A stretch of DNA of 64,000 nucleotides from Shimia sp. R10_1 (GCF_017744095.1 NZ_JAGHQX010000006.1:124001-188000); one strand, 5' to 3'. Positions 17,434-27,804 are shown, numbered from the stretch's first letter. The notes: a model not told the origin generated them from the letters alone. Numbers and translations are program-made.

Positions 17434-18330
17434 ATGAGCGGACAAATTCCCTTCCCCAACATCTCACCAGAGATCTTTGCGATTTCCGCCTTCGGCATGG
17501 AATTTGCACTGCGCTGGTATGCGTTGGCCTATATTGTCGGCATCCTGATCGGCTGGCGTATTGTGGTCGCCACCGTCAAACGCGCCGCGCTCTGGCCAAA
17601 CAACACGGCGCCCATCACCGCCCAACAGGTCGAAGACCTGCTCAGCTGGGTCATTCTCGGCGTGATCCTTGGCGGCCGCCTCGGCTATGTGCTGTTTTAC
17701 AAACCCGCCTTCTACCTCGCCAATCCGGGCGACATCATCCGCATCTGGGATGGCGGCATGGCCTTTCACGGCGGGATGTTGGGCGTGATCCTCGCAGGCT
17801 TCCTCTATTGCCGCAAATATGACCTGCGCCCGATGCAGGTGGGCGACGCCATGGCGCTTGGCGTGCCGGTCGGCCTGTTTCTCGGCCGGATCGCCAACTT
17901 CATTAATGCCGAGCTCTGGGGCCGCCCCACCGATCTGCCATGGGGCGTGATCTTCCCCGGTCAGGCCGCGCAGGATTGCGGCCAACTGGTGGCCTATTGC
18001 GCGCGCCACCCCTCCCAGCTCTATGAAGCCCTCATGGAAGGCGTGATCCTTGGCAGCCTCATGTTGTGGCTCGCCTATCGCCGTGGCGCCCTCAAACGCC
18101 CCGGCACCCTGATCGGCACCTTCCTCGCAGGCTACGGCACCGCGCGCTTCCTTGTGGAGTTTGTCCGCCAGCCCGACGCCCAGTTCATTTCACCGGGCAA
18201 CCCACTCGGCCTCGCGTTGCAGATGAACGGCTACGGCTTCACCATGGGCCAGCTGCTCTCGCTGCCGATGATCGCGCTTGGCCTCTACCTCATACTGCGC
18301 GCCCGCCCCGTGCCTGCCCCCGCCACATGA
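17434..18330 (+). CDS. lgt: Prolipoprotein diacylglyceryl transferase
   Basis: Inner-membrane enzyme that transfers diacylglycerol from phosphatidylglycerol to the lipobox cysteine of prolipoproteins. The signature [17 protein letters not shown] is present with the MAFHGGMLG segment carrying the essential His. About seven membrane segments, 298 aa. ATG start has GGAGAGG upstream. Its stop overlaps the next gene by ATGA, making a tight three-gene unit with midA and pgeF. Confidence 0.96.
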   Translation: MSGQIPFPNISPEIFAISAFGMEFALRWYALAYIVGILIGWRIVVATVKRAALWPNNTAPITAQQVEDLLSWVILGVILGGRLGYVLFYKPAFYLANPGDIIRIWDGGMAFHGGMLGVILAGFLYCRKYDLRPMQVGDAMALGVPVGLFLGRIANFINAELWGRPTDLPWGVIFPGQAAQDCGQLVAYCARHPSQLYEALMEGVILGSLMLWLAYRRGALKRPGTLIGTFLAGYGTARFLVEFVRQPDAQFISPGNPLGLALQMNGYGFTMGQLLSLPMIALGLYLILRARPVPAPAT

Positions 18331-19385
18331 ACAAACTCACGCAGCACCTCCTCGCCCGGATTGAGGCCTACGGCCCCATGACCGTGGCGGATTTCATGGG
18401 CGAGGCGCTGCTGCATCCCACCTTGGGCTATTACACAACCCGCGATCCCCTGGGCACCGCAGGTGATTTCACCACCGCGCCGGAGATCAGCCAGATGTTT
18501 GGCGAACTCATTGGCCTGTCGCTGGCGCAGGCCTGGCTTGATCAAGGCACCCCTGCCCCCTTCACACTGGCCGAACTCGGCCCCGGGCGCGGCACACTCA
18601 TGGCCGACATCCTGCGCGCCACCCGCGCGGTGCCGGGCTTTCACGCTGCCGCCCAAATCCACCTTGTGGAAGCGTCCCCAACCCTGCGTGCCAAACAGCG
18701 CGACACCCTCGGCGATCAAGTCACATGGCACGACAGCCTCGACACCCTGCCAGATCAGCCGCTCTATCTTGTCGCCAATGAGTTCTTTGACGCCCTCCCA
18801 ATCCGCCAATATCAGCGTGGCGCAGAGGGCTGGCACGAGCGCCTGATTGCCATGCGTGACGGCACACTTGCCTTCGCTTTGGGGCCAGAGCTGCCGCAAC
18901 CCCATCTCACGCACCGCCTCGCCGATACAGTGCAAGACAACATCGTCGAAACCTGCCCTCAAGCCGCCGCCATTGCCGATCAAATCGGCACCCGCATCCG
19001 CGACACAGGCGGCGTGGCACTCGTGATTGACTACGGCGATTGGCGCGCGCAGGGCGACACCCTGCAAGCCCTGCAAGATCACGCCTTTATCGACCCGCTG
19101 ACCGCGCCGGGCGCAAGCGACCTCACCGCCCATGTGGATTTTGAGGCTTTGGCGCAGGCCGCCCCCTGCGCCCACAGCCGCCTCACACCCCAAGGCGTGT
19201 TTCTGGAGCGCCTCGGCATCACCGCCCGCGCACAGGCACTGGCCACACGGCTCACCGGCGCGGCGCTTGACAGCCACATCGCCGCACATCGCCGCTTGAC
19301 GCACCCCGAGGAAATGGGAAACCTGTTCAAAGTCCTCGCGCTCTTCCCAGAAGGCGGCACACCCCCAGCAGGATGCACCACATGA
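18327..19385 (+). CDS. SAM-dependent methyltransferase, MidA/NDUFAF7 family
   Basis: 352-aa protein of the DUF185 family. The AdoMet motif is [15 protein letters not shown] (about residues 87-101), preceded by the family-specific [22 protein letters not shown] and followed by [15 protein letters not shown]. The mitochondrial homologue NDUFAF7 dimethylates an arginine of a complex I subunit; the bacterial target is inferred, not shown. It is locked between lgt and pgeF by ATGA overlaps on both sides. Confidence 0.9.
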   Translation: MNKLTQHLLARIEAYGPMTVADFMGEALLHPTLGYYTTRDPLGTAGDFTTAPEISQMFGELIGLSLAQAWLDQGTPAPFTLAELGPGRGTLMADILRATRAVPGFHAAAQIHLVEASPTLRAKQRDTLGDQVTWHDSLDTLPDQPLYLVANEFFDALPIRQYQRGAEGWHERLIAMRDGTLAFALGPELPQPHLTHRLADTVQDNIVETCPQAAAIADQIGTRIRDTGGVALVIDYGDWRAQGDTLQALQDHAFIDPLTAPGASDLTAHVDFEALAQAAPCAHSRLTPQGVFLERLGITARAQALATRLTGAALDSHIAAHRRLTHPEEMGNLFKVLALFPEGGTPPAGCTT

Positions 19386-20140
19386 CACTTGAGATACTCA
19401 CCTCTGATTTGCTTGGCCCTGTGCATCATGGCTTTTTCACCCGCCGTGGCGGTGCGTCCTCCGGCATCTTTGAGGGGCTCAACTGCGGTGTCGGCAGCTC
19501 CGATCAATCCGAAATTGTCGCCATCAACCGCCAGCGCGTGGCCGAGGCGATGGAGGTCGACATCGCCCATCTGGCCTCCGTACATCAGGTGCATTCCCCC
19601 GATGCCTACACAGCAACAGGCCCAATCAAAGGCGAACGCCCGCGCGCGGACGCGATTGTCACCAATCAGCCCGGCCTCGCACTGTCCATTCTGACAGCGG
19701 ATTGCCAGCCCGTGCTGTTTTCTGACCCCGATGCCGGTGTGATTGGCGCAGCCCATGCCGGTTGGCGCGGCGCCCGCGATGGCGTGATGGAAGCCACACT
19801 CGATGCGATGGAGGCCCTCGGCGCCACTCGCACTAACATCAACGCCGTCATTGGCCCCTGCATCAGCCAAAGCGCCTATGAGGTTGGCCCCGAGTTTCTC
19901 GACAATTTTCTCTCTGAAGACGCAGACAACCGCCGCTTCTTTGCCCCGGGCGAGGGCGACCGCATGCTGTTTGATCTGCCCGCTTACGGCCTGCATCGCC
20001 TGAAACAGGCAGGTGTTGGCGCTGCGGAGTGGATTCGCCATTGCACCTATGCAGACCCGGCCAGATTCTACTCTTACCGGCGCACCACCCACGCCAAAGA
20101 GGCCGACTACGGCCGCCTGATCTCCTGCATTCGCCTCTAA
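19382..20140 (+). CDS. pgeF: Peptidoglycan editing factor / multicopper-polyphenol-oxidase-like (LACC1 family)
   Basis: 252-aa protein of the YfiH/LACC1 family. Metal-site residues are visible in SVHQVHS, TADCQPVLF and AAHAGWRG, the His-Cys-His arrangement used for zinc. In E. coli YfiH removes wrongly incorporated serine from cell-wall precursors, and LACC1 acts as a purine nucleoside enzyme. The start is set by the ATGA overlap with midA; an ATG three codons earlier is possible. Confidence 0.92.
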   Translation: MTLEILTSDLLGPVHHGFFTRRGGASSGIFEGLNCGVGSSDQSEIVAINRQRVAEAMEVDIAHLASVHQVHSPDAYTATGPIKGERPRADAIVTNQPGLALSILTADCQPVLFSDPDAGVIGAAHAGWRGARDGVMEATLDAMEALGATRTNINAVIGPCISQSAYEVGPEFLDNFLSEDADNRRFFAPGEGDRMLFDLPAYGLHRLKQAGVGAAEWIRHCTYADPARFYSYRRTTHAKEADYGRLISCIRL

Positions 20141-20384
20141 AAACGCGACAAATTTAATTAAAATGCAGCGCTACTTTGTGTCCGAAAACACATCACGCCT
20201 CTCGCAGAGGCCATAAACAAAGGCCGCTTCTGCGAAACAATGCCCCGCGCCCCTTGGGATTATCGTCTAATTTTCCTAAAATCTGACCAATCTCGCCGCA
20301 TCTCTGCCCCAATTCAGCAAGAAACTGATCTCAAGTTGGAAACAATAGACCCAACAAGGGTCAGAACGACCAAGGAGAGCAGAG

Positions 20385-20525
20385 ATGAAAACCCAGAGCC
20401 GCTTTATCAAATCCGTTGTTGCCGCATCCAAGGCTGACGCCCCTCAAATGCCTTGGGCCCGTGGCCAACGTCGCGCCGCCTTCATTGCCAAACGCAAAGG
20501 CCTGACGCTCAAAAAAGTCGCTTAA
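20385..20525 (+). CDS. Small basic protein of unknown function (46 aa)
   Basis: Begins MKTQSRFIKSVVAASKA and ends KRKGLTLKKVA: 46 residues, strongly basic, with a PWARGQRRAAF core. It has an excellent AAGGAG site eight bases before the ATG, an AT-rich upstream region and its own terminator just after the stop, which together make it a real, probably highly expressed monocistronic gene. The charge suggests nucleic-acid or ribosome binding, but that is only inference. Confidence 0.8.
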   Translation: MKTQSRFIKSVVAASKADAPQMPWARGQRRAAFIAKRKGLTLKKVA

Positions 20526-20548
20526 CAGGCGCACCCTTCCCAATTCAT

Positions 20549-20583
20549 GCAAGACGCCTCGCGCCAGTCGCGGGGTGTTTTGC
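20549..20583 (+). terminator. Terminator-like hairpin after the small basic gene
   Basis: A 15-bp stem (three G-U type pairs) around a CCAGT loop, arms starting GCAAGACGCC and ending GGTGTTTTGC; the four T lie in the 3' arm. It follows the small gene stop by 23 bases. Confidence 0.6.
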
Positions 20584-20731
20584 ATTTGTGCCCCGCAATC
20601 CCAGGCATATGCGCAATTCATGACACAGTTTTTGCGTCTCATCCTCCTATTTGCGCAAAGCCCACCGGCTCCGTTGCTTAAATCCCGAAACCGTCTATAA
20701 CGCTGGCCAAATTCTCATGTCAGAGGCGCAT

Positions 20732-21223
20732 ATGACGGACACACCTCAAGTCGGCATCATCATGGGCAGCCAATCCGATTGGCCCACCATGAAAGAAGCA
20801 GCCACCATTCTGGAAGAGCTGGGCATTTCCTACGAGAAGAAGATCGTTTCTGCCCACCGCACCCCAGATCGCCTCTGGTCTTATGGCAAAGAAGCCGCCG
20901 ATCGCGGCCTGCAGGTCATCATCGCTGGCGCAGGCGGTGCGGCCCATCTGCCCGGCATGATGGCCTCCAAAACGCGCGTTCCTGTGGTGGGCGTGCCGGT
21001 GCAAACCCGCGCCCTCTCTGGCGTGGATAGCCTCTATTCCATCGTCCAAATGCCCAAAGGCTTCCCTGTGGCCACCATGGCCATTGGTGCAGCCGGTGCC
21101 GCCAACGCGGGCCTCATGGCCGCTGGCATTCTGGCCCTGCAAGATCCAGACCTCGCCACCCGCCTTGATGCGTGGCGCGATGCCCTCTCGGCCTCTATCC
21201 CGGATGAACCCCAAGATGACTAA
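20732..21223 (+). CDS. purE: N5-carboxyaminoimidazole ribonucleotide mutase
   Basis: Purine synthesis: rearranges N5-CAIR to CAIR. The class I PurE signature [12 protein letters not shown], the SAHRTPDRL loop and the [11 protein letters not shown] segment are all present; 163 aa is standard. ATG at 20732 has AGAGG seven bases upstream; an ATG five codons earlier lies inside that site. Overlaps purK by 8 bases, as is usual for this pair. Confidence 0.96.
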   Translation: MTDTPQVGIIMGSQSDWPTMKEAATILEELGISYEKKIVSAHRTPDRLWSYGKEAADRGLQVIIAGAGGAAHLPGMMASKTRVPVVGVPVQTRALSGVDSLYSIVQMPKGFPVATMAIGAAGAANAGLMAAGILALQDPDLATRLDAWRDALSASIPDEPQDD

Positions 21224-22295
21224 GCCCCTTCCTCTCGGTTCCACCATCGGTATCCTTGGCGGTGGCCAGCTCGGCCGCATGCTCTCCGTGGCCGCCTCTC
21301 GTCTGGGCTACAAAACCTGCATCTATGAACCCGGCGGCGATTGCCCCGCCAGCCACGTGGCCAACTACCACTTCCAGAAAAGCTACGACGATGCCGAGGC
21401 CCTGCGCGCCTTTGCAGAGTCTGTGGATGTGATCACCTATGAGTTTGAGAACATCCCCACTTCCGCGCTCGACATCCTTGAAGCTCATGTGCCGATCCAC
21501 CCGGGCCGCGAAGCCCTGCGTGTCAGCCAGGACCGCCTGACGGAAAAAACCTTCCTGCGCGAGCTGGGCCTGAAAACCGCGCCTTTCGCAGACGTGACGG
21601 ATGCAGACACCATGACCGCCGCCGTGGCCGAAATCGGCGCACCTGCGATCCTGAAAACCCGTCGCTTTGGCTATGACGGCAAAGGTCAGGCCCGCCTGAA
21701 AACCGCCGCCGATGCCGAGGCTGCCCTCGCCGATATGGCCGGCGCCCCCGCCCTTCTGGAAGGCTTTGTGGACTTCTCCCACGAAGTTTCCGTGATTGCC
21801 GCACGCGGCATCGACGGACAGGTTGCCTGCTTTGATCCGGGCGAAAACGTGCACGCTGATGGCATCCTGCGCACCACCACCGTGCCCGCCCGCCTCACCG
21901 CCGCTCAGCGCATGGACGCGGTGCTGCTCGCCGCCAACATCCTGAACGCGCTGGAGTATGTTGGCGTCATGGGTGTGGAGCTCTTCGTCACATCCGAGGG
22001 CCTCATCGTCAATGAAATCGCCCCGCGTGTGCACAATTCCGGCCACTGGACCCAAAACGGCTGCGCAGTGGACCAGTTCGAACAACACATCCGCGCTGTG
22101 GTGGGCCTGCCTCTGGGCGACGGCCAGCGTCACAGCGATGTGGTCATGGAAAACCTGATTGGCGACGACATGGACCAGCTGCCAACCTTATTGACCGAGC
22201 GCGACACCGCCGTACATCTTTACGGCAAGTCAGAGGTCAAAGCAGGCCGAAAAATGGGCCACGTCAACCGCATCAAAGCCGACGCGACCAAATAA
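21216..22295 (+). CDS. purK: N5-carboxyaminoimidazole ribonucleotide synthase
   Basis: ATP-grasp enzyme that carboxylates AIR with bicarbonate and ATP, supplying the PurE substrate. It shows the N-terminal [12 protein letters not shown] motif, the YEFENIP segment, and ATP-grasp residues in [13 protein letters not shown] and [14 protein letters not shown]. 359 aa. The start is chosen four codons after an alternative ATG (21204); both overlap purE. Probably the last gene of the unit. Confidence 0.96.
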   Translation: MTKPLPLGSTIGILGGGQLGRMLSVAASRLGYKTCIYEPGGDCPASHVANYHFQKSYDDAEALRAFAESVDVITYEFENIPTSALDILEAHVPIHPGREALRVSQDRLTEKTFLRELGLKTAPFADVTDADTMTAAVAEIGAPAILKTRRFGYDGKGQARLKTAADAEAALADMAGAPALLEGFVDFSHEVSVIAARGIDGQVACFDPGENVHADGILRTTTVPARLTAAQRMDAVLLAANILNALEYVGVMGVELFVTSEGLIVNEIAPRVHNSGHWTQNGCAVDQFEQHIRAVVGLPLGDGQRHSDVVMENLIGDDMDQLPTLLTERDTAVHLYGKSEVKAGRKMGHVNRIKADATK

Positions 22296-22408
22296 CACGT
22301 CAAGGCGCACTCAAAGGGCCCTGTCACGGGGCCCCGCCTTCTCATTCGCCAAATATCCTGGGGTAGCCACATCATAGATGTGGCAGGGGCGAAGCCCCCC
22401 TCTTTCCC

Positions 22409-23551
22409 TCAGGCCGCCATAAACCGCGCTGCGACCTCACCTGCCATATGGCTCACTCGGCCCGCCACCAGCGTTGCGCCAATGCGCCCGTCCGGCCCCA
22501 TAACAATCAAATCCGCGCGTTTGCCCGCCTCCAGCGTGCCGCGATCTGAGAGGCCCAGCACCGCTGCAGGCCGCGCCGAGATCAGCGCCCAGCCCGTCGC
22601 CAGATCACAGATCCCATCCGCCACCATGCGCAACACCGCCTGTTTGGGGGCTGGATAGTGATAATCAGACGCGAGCGCATCCACCAATCCGTCAGCCACA
22701 AGATCCGCCGCTGTCACATTGCCGGAATGGCTGCCGCCACGCACCACATTGGGCGCGCCCATCACCACCGGGTCGCCCGCCGCCTGCGCCGCCTCTGCCG
22801 CCTCCCGCGTCTCGGGAAACTCGCTGATGCGCAGCCCACGCGTCCGCCAAAAAGTGCGCGTTTCAGCCGTATCATCATCATGACTGCCCAGCCGCACGCC
22901 ACGCGCCGCCAATCGCGCCGCCAGCCCGGCCACCGCCTCTGGCACTGCCTCTCGCGCCTCATGTAGCTCTTTGAGCAGCGCCAGATGGGCCTCAGGGCTG
23001 CGCCCGCTTTTCAGCGCCTGCCCAGTCAGTCTGGGGGGCTTCTTGCCCTTCTCCAGCGCCGCATGCGGCAGGTGGTCATTAAACACCACATAGGGCACGT
23101 CATGCGCCGCAACCGCCGCCTCAAACGCCGCGTAGTCAGACAACAAATGGCTCTCAAAGCGCAGCTGCACACGCATATCCGTCAACAGCCCCTCAGCCGC
23201 CGCCAGCGCATCAAGAAAGCGCTGCGCAAATGCCGGGCCGCGCATGCCACCCTCCCAGCTCCAGAACTGGGCCAAAACGGCGGTGGTGATGCCATTGGCC
23301 GCAAGCTCCGCATCCGCAGACAAAAGCCCTTCGCCAAGATTTTTCATCGCCCCACGCCGCGGTGCCAGATGGCGCTCAAACCCGTCTCCATGCAGATCCA
23401 CAATGCCCGGCAAAACCTGAAAACCGCTCAGATCCACCTGACGGCCGCCACCACTTTCGGCAATCACGCCATCCTTGAGCGCCAAGGCCCCCTGCTCAAG
23501 CCCGTCAGGGCGCAAAACCTCTGCGCCCACCAGCTCCAGATCACGTGTCAT
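22409..23551 (-). CDS. phnM: PhnM-like amidohydrolase (phosphonate metabolism)
   Basis: 380-aa amidohydrolase matching alpha-D-ribose 1-methylphosphonate 5-triphosphate diphosphatase. The metal-binding segment [16 protein letters not shown], the FNDHLPHA strand, the GSHDDDT loop and the SDYHYPAP motif are typical of PhnM. In the C-P lyase pathway it releases pyrophosphate from the ribose-triphosphate intermediate. No other phn gene lies in this window, so it is an orphan here. The start overlaps the stop of the upstream lipase-like gene by 11 bases. Confidence 0.88.
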   Translation of the reverse strand: MTRDLELVGAEVLRPDGLEQGALALKDGVIAESGGGRQVDLSGFQVLPGIVDLHGDGFERHLAPRRGAMKNLGEGLLSADAELAANGITTAVLAQFWSWEGGMRGPAFAQRFLDALAAAEGLLTDMRVQLRFESHLLSDYAAFEAAVAAHDVPYVVFNDHLPHAALEKGKKPPRLTGQALKSGRSPEAHLALLKELHEAREAVPEAVAGLAARLAARGVRLGSHDDDTAETRTFWRTRGLRISEFPETREAAEAAQAAGDPVVMGAPNVVRGGSHSGNVTAADLVADGLVDALASDYHYPAPKQAVLRMVADGICDLATGWALISARPAAVLGLSDRGTLEAGKRADLIVMGPDGRIGATLVAGRVSHMAGEVAARFMAA

Positions 23552-24464
23552 CGGCACCGGCGCCCTCTGCATCATCCGCGTCCAGATCTCCGTCTCCGTC
23601 CCAGTCGGTGTATTTCTCGATCCAGTCAAAGAAATCGTCACCTTCACTTTCGGCACAGCCCTCGGCGGTACAGTCATCATCCACCAGACGCTGCAACTCA
23701 CGCAACGCCGCCTGCGCATCGCCCCAATGCAACTCTGGATCAAACTGCCCATGGGCCAGAAACTCACGGGTCTGCGCGATCACCATGGGATTGTTCATCA
23801 TGAATGTATGCGTCACCGGCAATTCAATATGGTCATTCATCCCCGCCACTTTCGTGCTCTCAACCGAGACTTTGCCATCATCGGGCCCCTCAATCAGGCT
23901 AGAGAAATACGGGTTGAGCGACCGTGTGCCGGCAATCACTCCCAGATCAAAATCCACCGGCGGCAGATCACTGGGCAAGCCATCCGTGCCCAGCTCCATC
24001 CCCGCCGGACCATTCAGCCACTCAAACGGGGCCAGATTGCGCAGCTCATCCACCACCTCACTGCCTTTGTTGGGTGGCCCCAACATCACCACACGGCCGA
24101 GGTTCTCCGGCTTATGATTGACAAACCACACGCGGGTCAGAATGCCGCCCATGGAATGGGTCACAAAATGCACTTTGCGTTCGCCACATTGCGCCACCGC
24201 ATCGGGGAGGGTGCTGTGGGCCAGATCCGCAATCTCATCCTCGGTGGAGGGGTAGCCCTGACGCACCACCTCAAAGCCATAGCGCTCCAACGCAAGCTCC
24301 ATCACCAGAAAGGAGCTTTCCGTGCGCGCCAGCCCGTGCAACAGAACCACACACTCCTCTGCAGCCGTGTCTTCTTTCTCACCGGGCGACGTGCCCAGCA
24401 CAGGCACCGCCATCAGCGGCAACAGCGCGGCCAAGGCAGCTATTTTGTAGATCAATCTGGTCAT
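23541..24464 (-). CDS. Secreted alpha/beta hydrolase (lipase-like) with acidic EF-hand-like tail
   Basis: 307-aa protein with a signal peptide (hydrophobic residues 5-24, then LGTSPGE). The fold markers VLLHGLART (oxyanion loop) and THSMGG (nucleophile Ser) place it among lipase/esterase-type hydrolases. The last 40 residues are strongly acidic and include [13 protein letters not shown], a good match to an EF-hand or dockerin calcium loop (DxDGDxxxxxD). Substrate unknown. It is the first gene of a two-gene unit with phnM. Confidence 0.8.
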   Translation of the reverse strand: MTRLIYKIAALAALLPLMAVPVLGTSPGEKEDTAAEECVVLLHGLARTESSFLVMELALERYGFEVVRQGYPSTEDEIADLAHSTLPDAVAQCGERKVHFVTHSMGGILTRVWFVNHKPENLGRVVMLGPPNKGSEVVDELRNLAPFEWLNGPAGMELGTDGLPSDLPPVDFDLGVIAGTRSLNPYFSSLIEGPDDGKVSVESTKVAGMNDHIELPVTHTFMMNNPMVIAQTREFLAHGQFDPELHWGDAQAALRELQRLVDDDCTAEGCAESEGDDFFDWIEKYTDWDGDGDLDADDAEGAGADDT

Positions 24465-24524
24465 GGTCTTGAGATAGGCTTTCCGCGCGCTCTACAAAAG
24501 AAGAAACCTAACGGAACTTTATTT

Positions 24525-24974
24525 ATGTCCTCGCCCCGCCTCGCCGCCCGCGCCATCATCCTGCAAGACGACAAGCTGCTGCTTGTGAATGCCTACCCGG
24601 AGGGTCAGAGCGATCTTTGGTGCGTGCCCGGCGGTGGGGTGGAGCGCCACAGCTCGCTGAAAGAAAATCTCGCCCGCGAAGTCTGGGAAGAATGCGGCCT
24701 CACAGTCGCCGTGCATGATCCCTGCCTGATCAATGAATTTCATGATCCAGAGGGCAGCTTTCATCAGGTCGACATCTACTTCCGCTGCACCATCATCAAA
24801 GGCGCGCTGTCTGACGATTGGAAAGACCCGGAAAACATCGTCACCACCCGGCGGTTTTTCACGCGGGAAGATTTGGCGCAGGTGCCGTTTAAACCTGACA
24901 GCCTGCCGGATGTGGCTTGGGGCGGTGGCCTCACATATGACCCGCTCGAACCGATTGTGAGACCTTCAAAATAG
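24525..24974 (+). CDS. Nudix hydrolase
   Basis: 149-aa Nudix-fold protein; the box runs GGGVERHSSLKENLAREVWEECGL in sense, here split as GGGVERHSSLKEN and LAREVWEECGL. The catalytic REVWEE core is intact, but the first Glu of the consensus is replaced by Ser. Family members hydrolyse nucleoside diphosphate derivatives; the substrate is not predictable. Divergent from the lipase-like gene and convergent with the EamA permease gene, whose stop is 5 bases away. The same frame is open upstream opposite the lipase gene but that is not coding. Confidence 0.88.
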   Translation: MSSPRLAARAIILQDDKLLLVNAYPEGQSDLWCVPGGGVERHSSLKENLAREVWEECGLTVAVHDPCLINEFHDPEGSFHQVDIYFRCTIIKGALSDDWKDPENIVTTRRFFTREDLAQVPFKPDSLPDVAWGGGLTYDPLEPIVRPSK

Positions 24975-24978
24975 CGCT

Positions 24979-25842
24979 TCACGCCTTGCGCATGGAAACC
25001 AGCACGCCCCCGATCACCAGCGCTGCCGCGCTGACAAACCGCAACGTCAGCGGCTCCGCCAGAAACACCATGCCCCCCGCCATGGCGATCACCGGCACCG
25101 TCAGCTGCGCCACCGCCGCGCGGCTCGCGCCCAGCCCCGGCAGGATCGCATACCACAAAGCATATCCAAGGCCCGAAGTGATCACACCAGAAATCACCGC
25201 CAACGCCACGCCCTGCCCGCTCAGCGCCGCGGCACCACTGATCCCAATCTCGCCAGCCAGTCCCCAGCTCAGCAAAACCGCCACCGGCGCTGCCAGAATG
25301 AAATTCATTGCCGTGGCTTGCGTCGCATCCGCTTCTTTGCGCCCCTGCAACGAATAAATGCCCCAGCCAAACCCCGCCAATGCCATCGCGGCGGCATGCG
25401 CCACCGACACCGCCGCCCCCGCACCGCCGTCAATGCCCGGCGCAAGCAGCCAGATCAGCCCCGCCAGCGCCAACCCAGCGCCCAGCCAGCGAGTCATCGG
25501 CACCTCTTCATGTGCAAGCACCGCGCCGCCAAACATGGTGATCTGCACCACACCAAACAGGATCAGCGCCCCAAGCCCGGCATCCAGCCCACGATAGGCC
25601 ACGGAAAATCCGAAAATGTAGGCCAGCAGCCCGGCAACGGCCACGCCCCGGCCAAAGCCGCCAATCGCAAAGCCACGCTTCTGCCAGGCAATCAGCGCCG
25701 CCAGCGCCAGCGCGCCAGATGCAAGCCGGATCACGCCAAAACTCATGGCATCCATGCCCATACTGCCCACGGCGGCACGGTTCAAAACGGAATTTGCGGC
25801 AAACGCCGTCATGGTCAGGGCGGTCAAAAGCAGAAGTCTCAT
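24979..25842 (-). CDS. EamA-family (DMT) transporter
   Basis: 287-aa membrane protein with about ten hydrophobic helices in two repeats of the EamA domain, typical of drug/metabolite exporters. Conserved features include the SVLNRAAVG N-terminal helix, the GWGIYSLQGRK midpoint and the VPVIAMAGGMVFLAEPLT segment in the second repeat. Substrate unknown. The ATG has AGGGCGG upstream; an in-frame extension to 25932 is unlikely. Confidence 0.9.
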   Translation of the reverse strand: MRLLLLTALTMTAFAANSVLNRAAVGSMGMDAMSFGVIRLASGALALAALIAWQKRGFAIGGFGRGVAVAGLLAYIFGFSVAYRGLDAGLGALILFGVVQITMFGGAVLAHEEVPMTRWLGAGLALAGLIWLLAPGIDGGAGAAVSVAHAAAMALAGFGWGIYSLQGRKEADATQATAMNFILAAPVAVLLSWGLAGEIGISGAAALSGQGVALAVISGVITSGLGYALWYAILPGLGASRAAVAQLTVPVIAMAGGMVFLAEPLTLRFVSAAALVIGGVLVSMRKA

Positions 25843-26027
25843 GCCGCCCTGAGTGACACGCGTGGCCGAGACGAGCAAGCCATCCCGACCACGCGCAGCC
25901 CCAAGTGTCGCGACCGGACCAAAGCCGCACACAGGGGGCCGGGCCTACTGCAAGGTTGCGGGGGCTATCGCGATACCGCATCGAGCGGAACGCGGCACCG
26001 CCACGCTGGGGGGAGCTGTCAGCCCCG

Positions 26028-26582
26028 CTACCTTTGCTCAGCCATCACTTGACGCGCAAACTGCTTGTCGCGCGCTTTGTCTCCCAACCAGATCGCCATA
26101 TAGCGATCGCGAATATTGTCATGCCGCAGGGTGCAGGTCTGCGCCCCATTCACCCAGAACCGCAGCGCATCCGCACTGCGTGGAGAGGCCACAATCCGGT
26201 CACCGGGGCGAATGTCGCGGTAACACGCGGTCAATTTTTGCAGGATTTCAGGATGATCGGCCCGATCCCCTTCAATCCGCTCCAATTCATCAAGCGAAGC
26301 CCTCAGCAGGATCTTGCGGCGGATCTTGCGCTGATACTCGATCTTCAGCGCGTATTTCCCGTCACGGTCAAATCCTTGACCACGCGGCGCATAAATCTCC
26401 GCGTCATAGACTTTCAGCCCGAGGTAACGGAACTGCCCAGCGCCCAGCGCCTGTGGCTGTCCCAGCAGGCTCTGCACCTCCGGTGCCACCTCCGCTTTGC
26501 TCTCCGCCACCCAGCCAAGTGTCACCGCAGCACTCAGGCACAGCATCAGCACCCGTTCTCTTATGGGCAATCTCACATGCAT
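26028..26582 (-). CDS. Chalcone-isomerase-like periplasmic protein
   Basis: 184-aa protein with a signal peptide (hydrophobic stretch VLMLCLSAAVTLGWV followed by ESKAEV). The body has the bacterial chalcone-isomerase-like pattern: LGAGQFRYLGLKVYDAEIYAP near the N-terminus and LRFWVNGAQ followed by DNIRDRYMAIWLGD near the end. Bacterial members lack known flavonoid chemistry and the function is unknown. The start giving MHVRLPIRER is preferred over one ten codons upstream. Confidence 0.75.
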   Translation of the reverse strand: MHVRLPIRERVLMLCLSAAVTLGWVAESKAEVAPEVQSLLGQPQALGAGQFRYLGLKVYDAEIYAPRGQGFDRDGKYALKIEYQRKIRRKILLRASLDELERIEGDRADHPEILQKLTACYRDIRPGDRIVASPRSADALRFWVNGAQTCTLRHDNIRDRYMAIWLGDKARDKQFARQVMAEQR

Positions 26583-26663
26583 CTGCGCCTCCCTTGCCAA
26601 CAGTCTTCTCACCCTGCTCCCACACGATTGCCGCGCGGCGCGTTATGAAGATGTTACGCAAGC

Positions 26664-26691
26664 AAAAGGCGCCCGGATCACTCCGAACGCC
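26664..26691 (-). terminator. Terminator after rsgA
   Basis: On the minus strand GGCGTTCGG and CCGGGCGCC form a stem with two weak pairs and a six-base loop, followed by four T, 25 bases after the rsgA stop. Confidence 0.55.
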
Positions 26692-26715
26692 CCCGTTTTT
26701 GCACTTTGCAAATGT

Positions 26716-27804
26716 CTATTTCCGCCCTTTGCGCCCCTTGTGCGCCTTGGTGACGGTTTTGATCATCTTGCCGAAGTTTTTGTCATAGGCCCGCCGCTCC
26801 GCCAGCGAGGCGGTGTTATGCCGCTCCTCTGCCTCCAGCTTGCGCCATCGCTCCAATCGATCCGCATCCAGCGTGCCCGCCGCAATCGCCGCGCGCACCG
26901 CACAGCCCGGCTCGCTTTCATGGGCACAATCACGGAATTTGCACTGTGTGGCCAATTCGACCACATCGGCAAACAAATCCGCCAAGCCATCGCCCGCCTC
27001 CGCAAGCTGCAACTCGCGCATCCCCGGCGTGTCCAGAATGGCCAGCCCGGCCTCGGTGAAATGCAACTGCCGCGCCGTGGTGGTGTGCCGCCCGCGGCTG
27101 TCATCCTCACGGATCGCCCCGGTCTCCGCCTGTTCACTGCCGAACAAAGCATTCACCAGCGTGGATTTCCCCACACCAGAGGTGCCAAGGAACGCAATCG
27201 TCTGCCCCGGCGCGCACCAATCTGCGAGCTTTGCGGCAGGCTCCTCGCTTCTGGCATTCAGCAACACCACCGGCACCCGCGCCGAAATCCGCTGCGCCTC
27301 TTCTACAAAGGGCGCCGTGTCGTCGCACAGATCCGCCTTGGTCAGCACGATCACCGGCGTCACATCTGCCTCAAAGGCCAACGCCAGAAACCGCTCCAGT
27401 CGCGCCACGTTGAAATCATTGTTGCAGCTCGTCACAACAAAAGCCGTGTCCACATTGGCCGCAATCATCTGAATGCTGCGGTCGTGTCCGGCGGCGCGGC
27501 GCTTAAACAGGCTTTTGCGTTCCAGCACTGCGCTGTGGCTCGGCAACTCTGCATTGTACAAAAGCCAGTCGCCGACCGTGGCCTCAGGCCCCGGCGGGAT
27601 CAGCGCCTCAATACCATCGCCGCGCACGCGCAGGCCATTGCGATGCACTTCCACCACCCGCACCGGCGGGGAGGCTTCCAAAGCCTCAAGATCAGTCTGC
27701 TGGGCAAAAAACGGCTGCCAGCCCAGAATATCCAGCGGCGCGCGCTTGGGGCTGTCAGAAGCGGTGCCACTGCTGGGCAAAAATTGGGAATAGTCCCGTG
27801 TCAT
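26716..27804 (-). CDS. rsgA: Ribosome small-subunit-dependent GTPase A
   Basis: Late 30S assembly factor with a circularly permuted GTPase domain: the G4 motif LTKADL comes before G1 (GTSGVGKST), then G3 LDTPGM. The N-terminal OB-fold and the C-terminal zinc finger (CKFRDCAHESEPGC) complete the family architecture. 362 aa with a basic KGRKGRK tail. Single-gene unit. Confidence 0.96.
   Translation of the reverse strand: MTRDYSQFLPSSGTASDSPKRAPLDILGWQPFFAQQTDLEALEASPPVRVVEVHRNGLRVRGDGIEALIPPGPEATVGDWLLYNAELPSHSAVLERKSLFKRRAAGHDRSIQMIAANVDTAFVVTSCNNDFNVARLERFLALAFEADVTPVIVLTKADLCDDTAPFVEEAQRISARVPVVLLNARSEEPAAKLADWCAPGQTIAFLGTSGVGKSTLVNALFGSEQAETGAIREDDSRGRHTTTARQLHFTEAGLAILDTPGMRELQLAEAGDGLADLFADVVELATQCKFRDCAHESEPGCAVRAAIAAGTLDADRLERWRKLEAEERHNTASLAERRAYDKNFGKMIKTVTKAHKGRKGRK

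Noticed and set aside
23475-24524. Upstream extension of the Nudix frame
   Set aside because: It runs opposite the lipase-like gene, and the Nudix fold starts at 24525; the extension is not coding.
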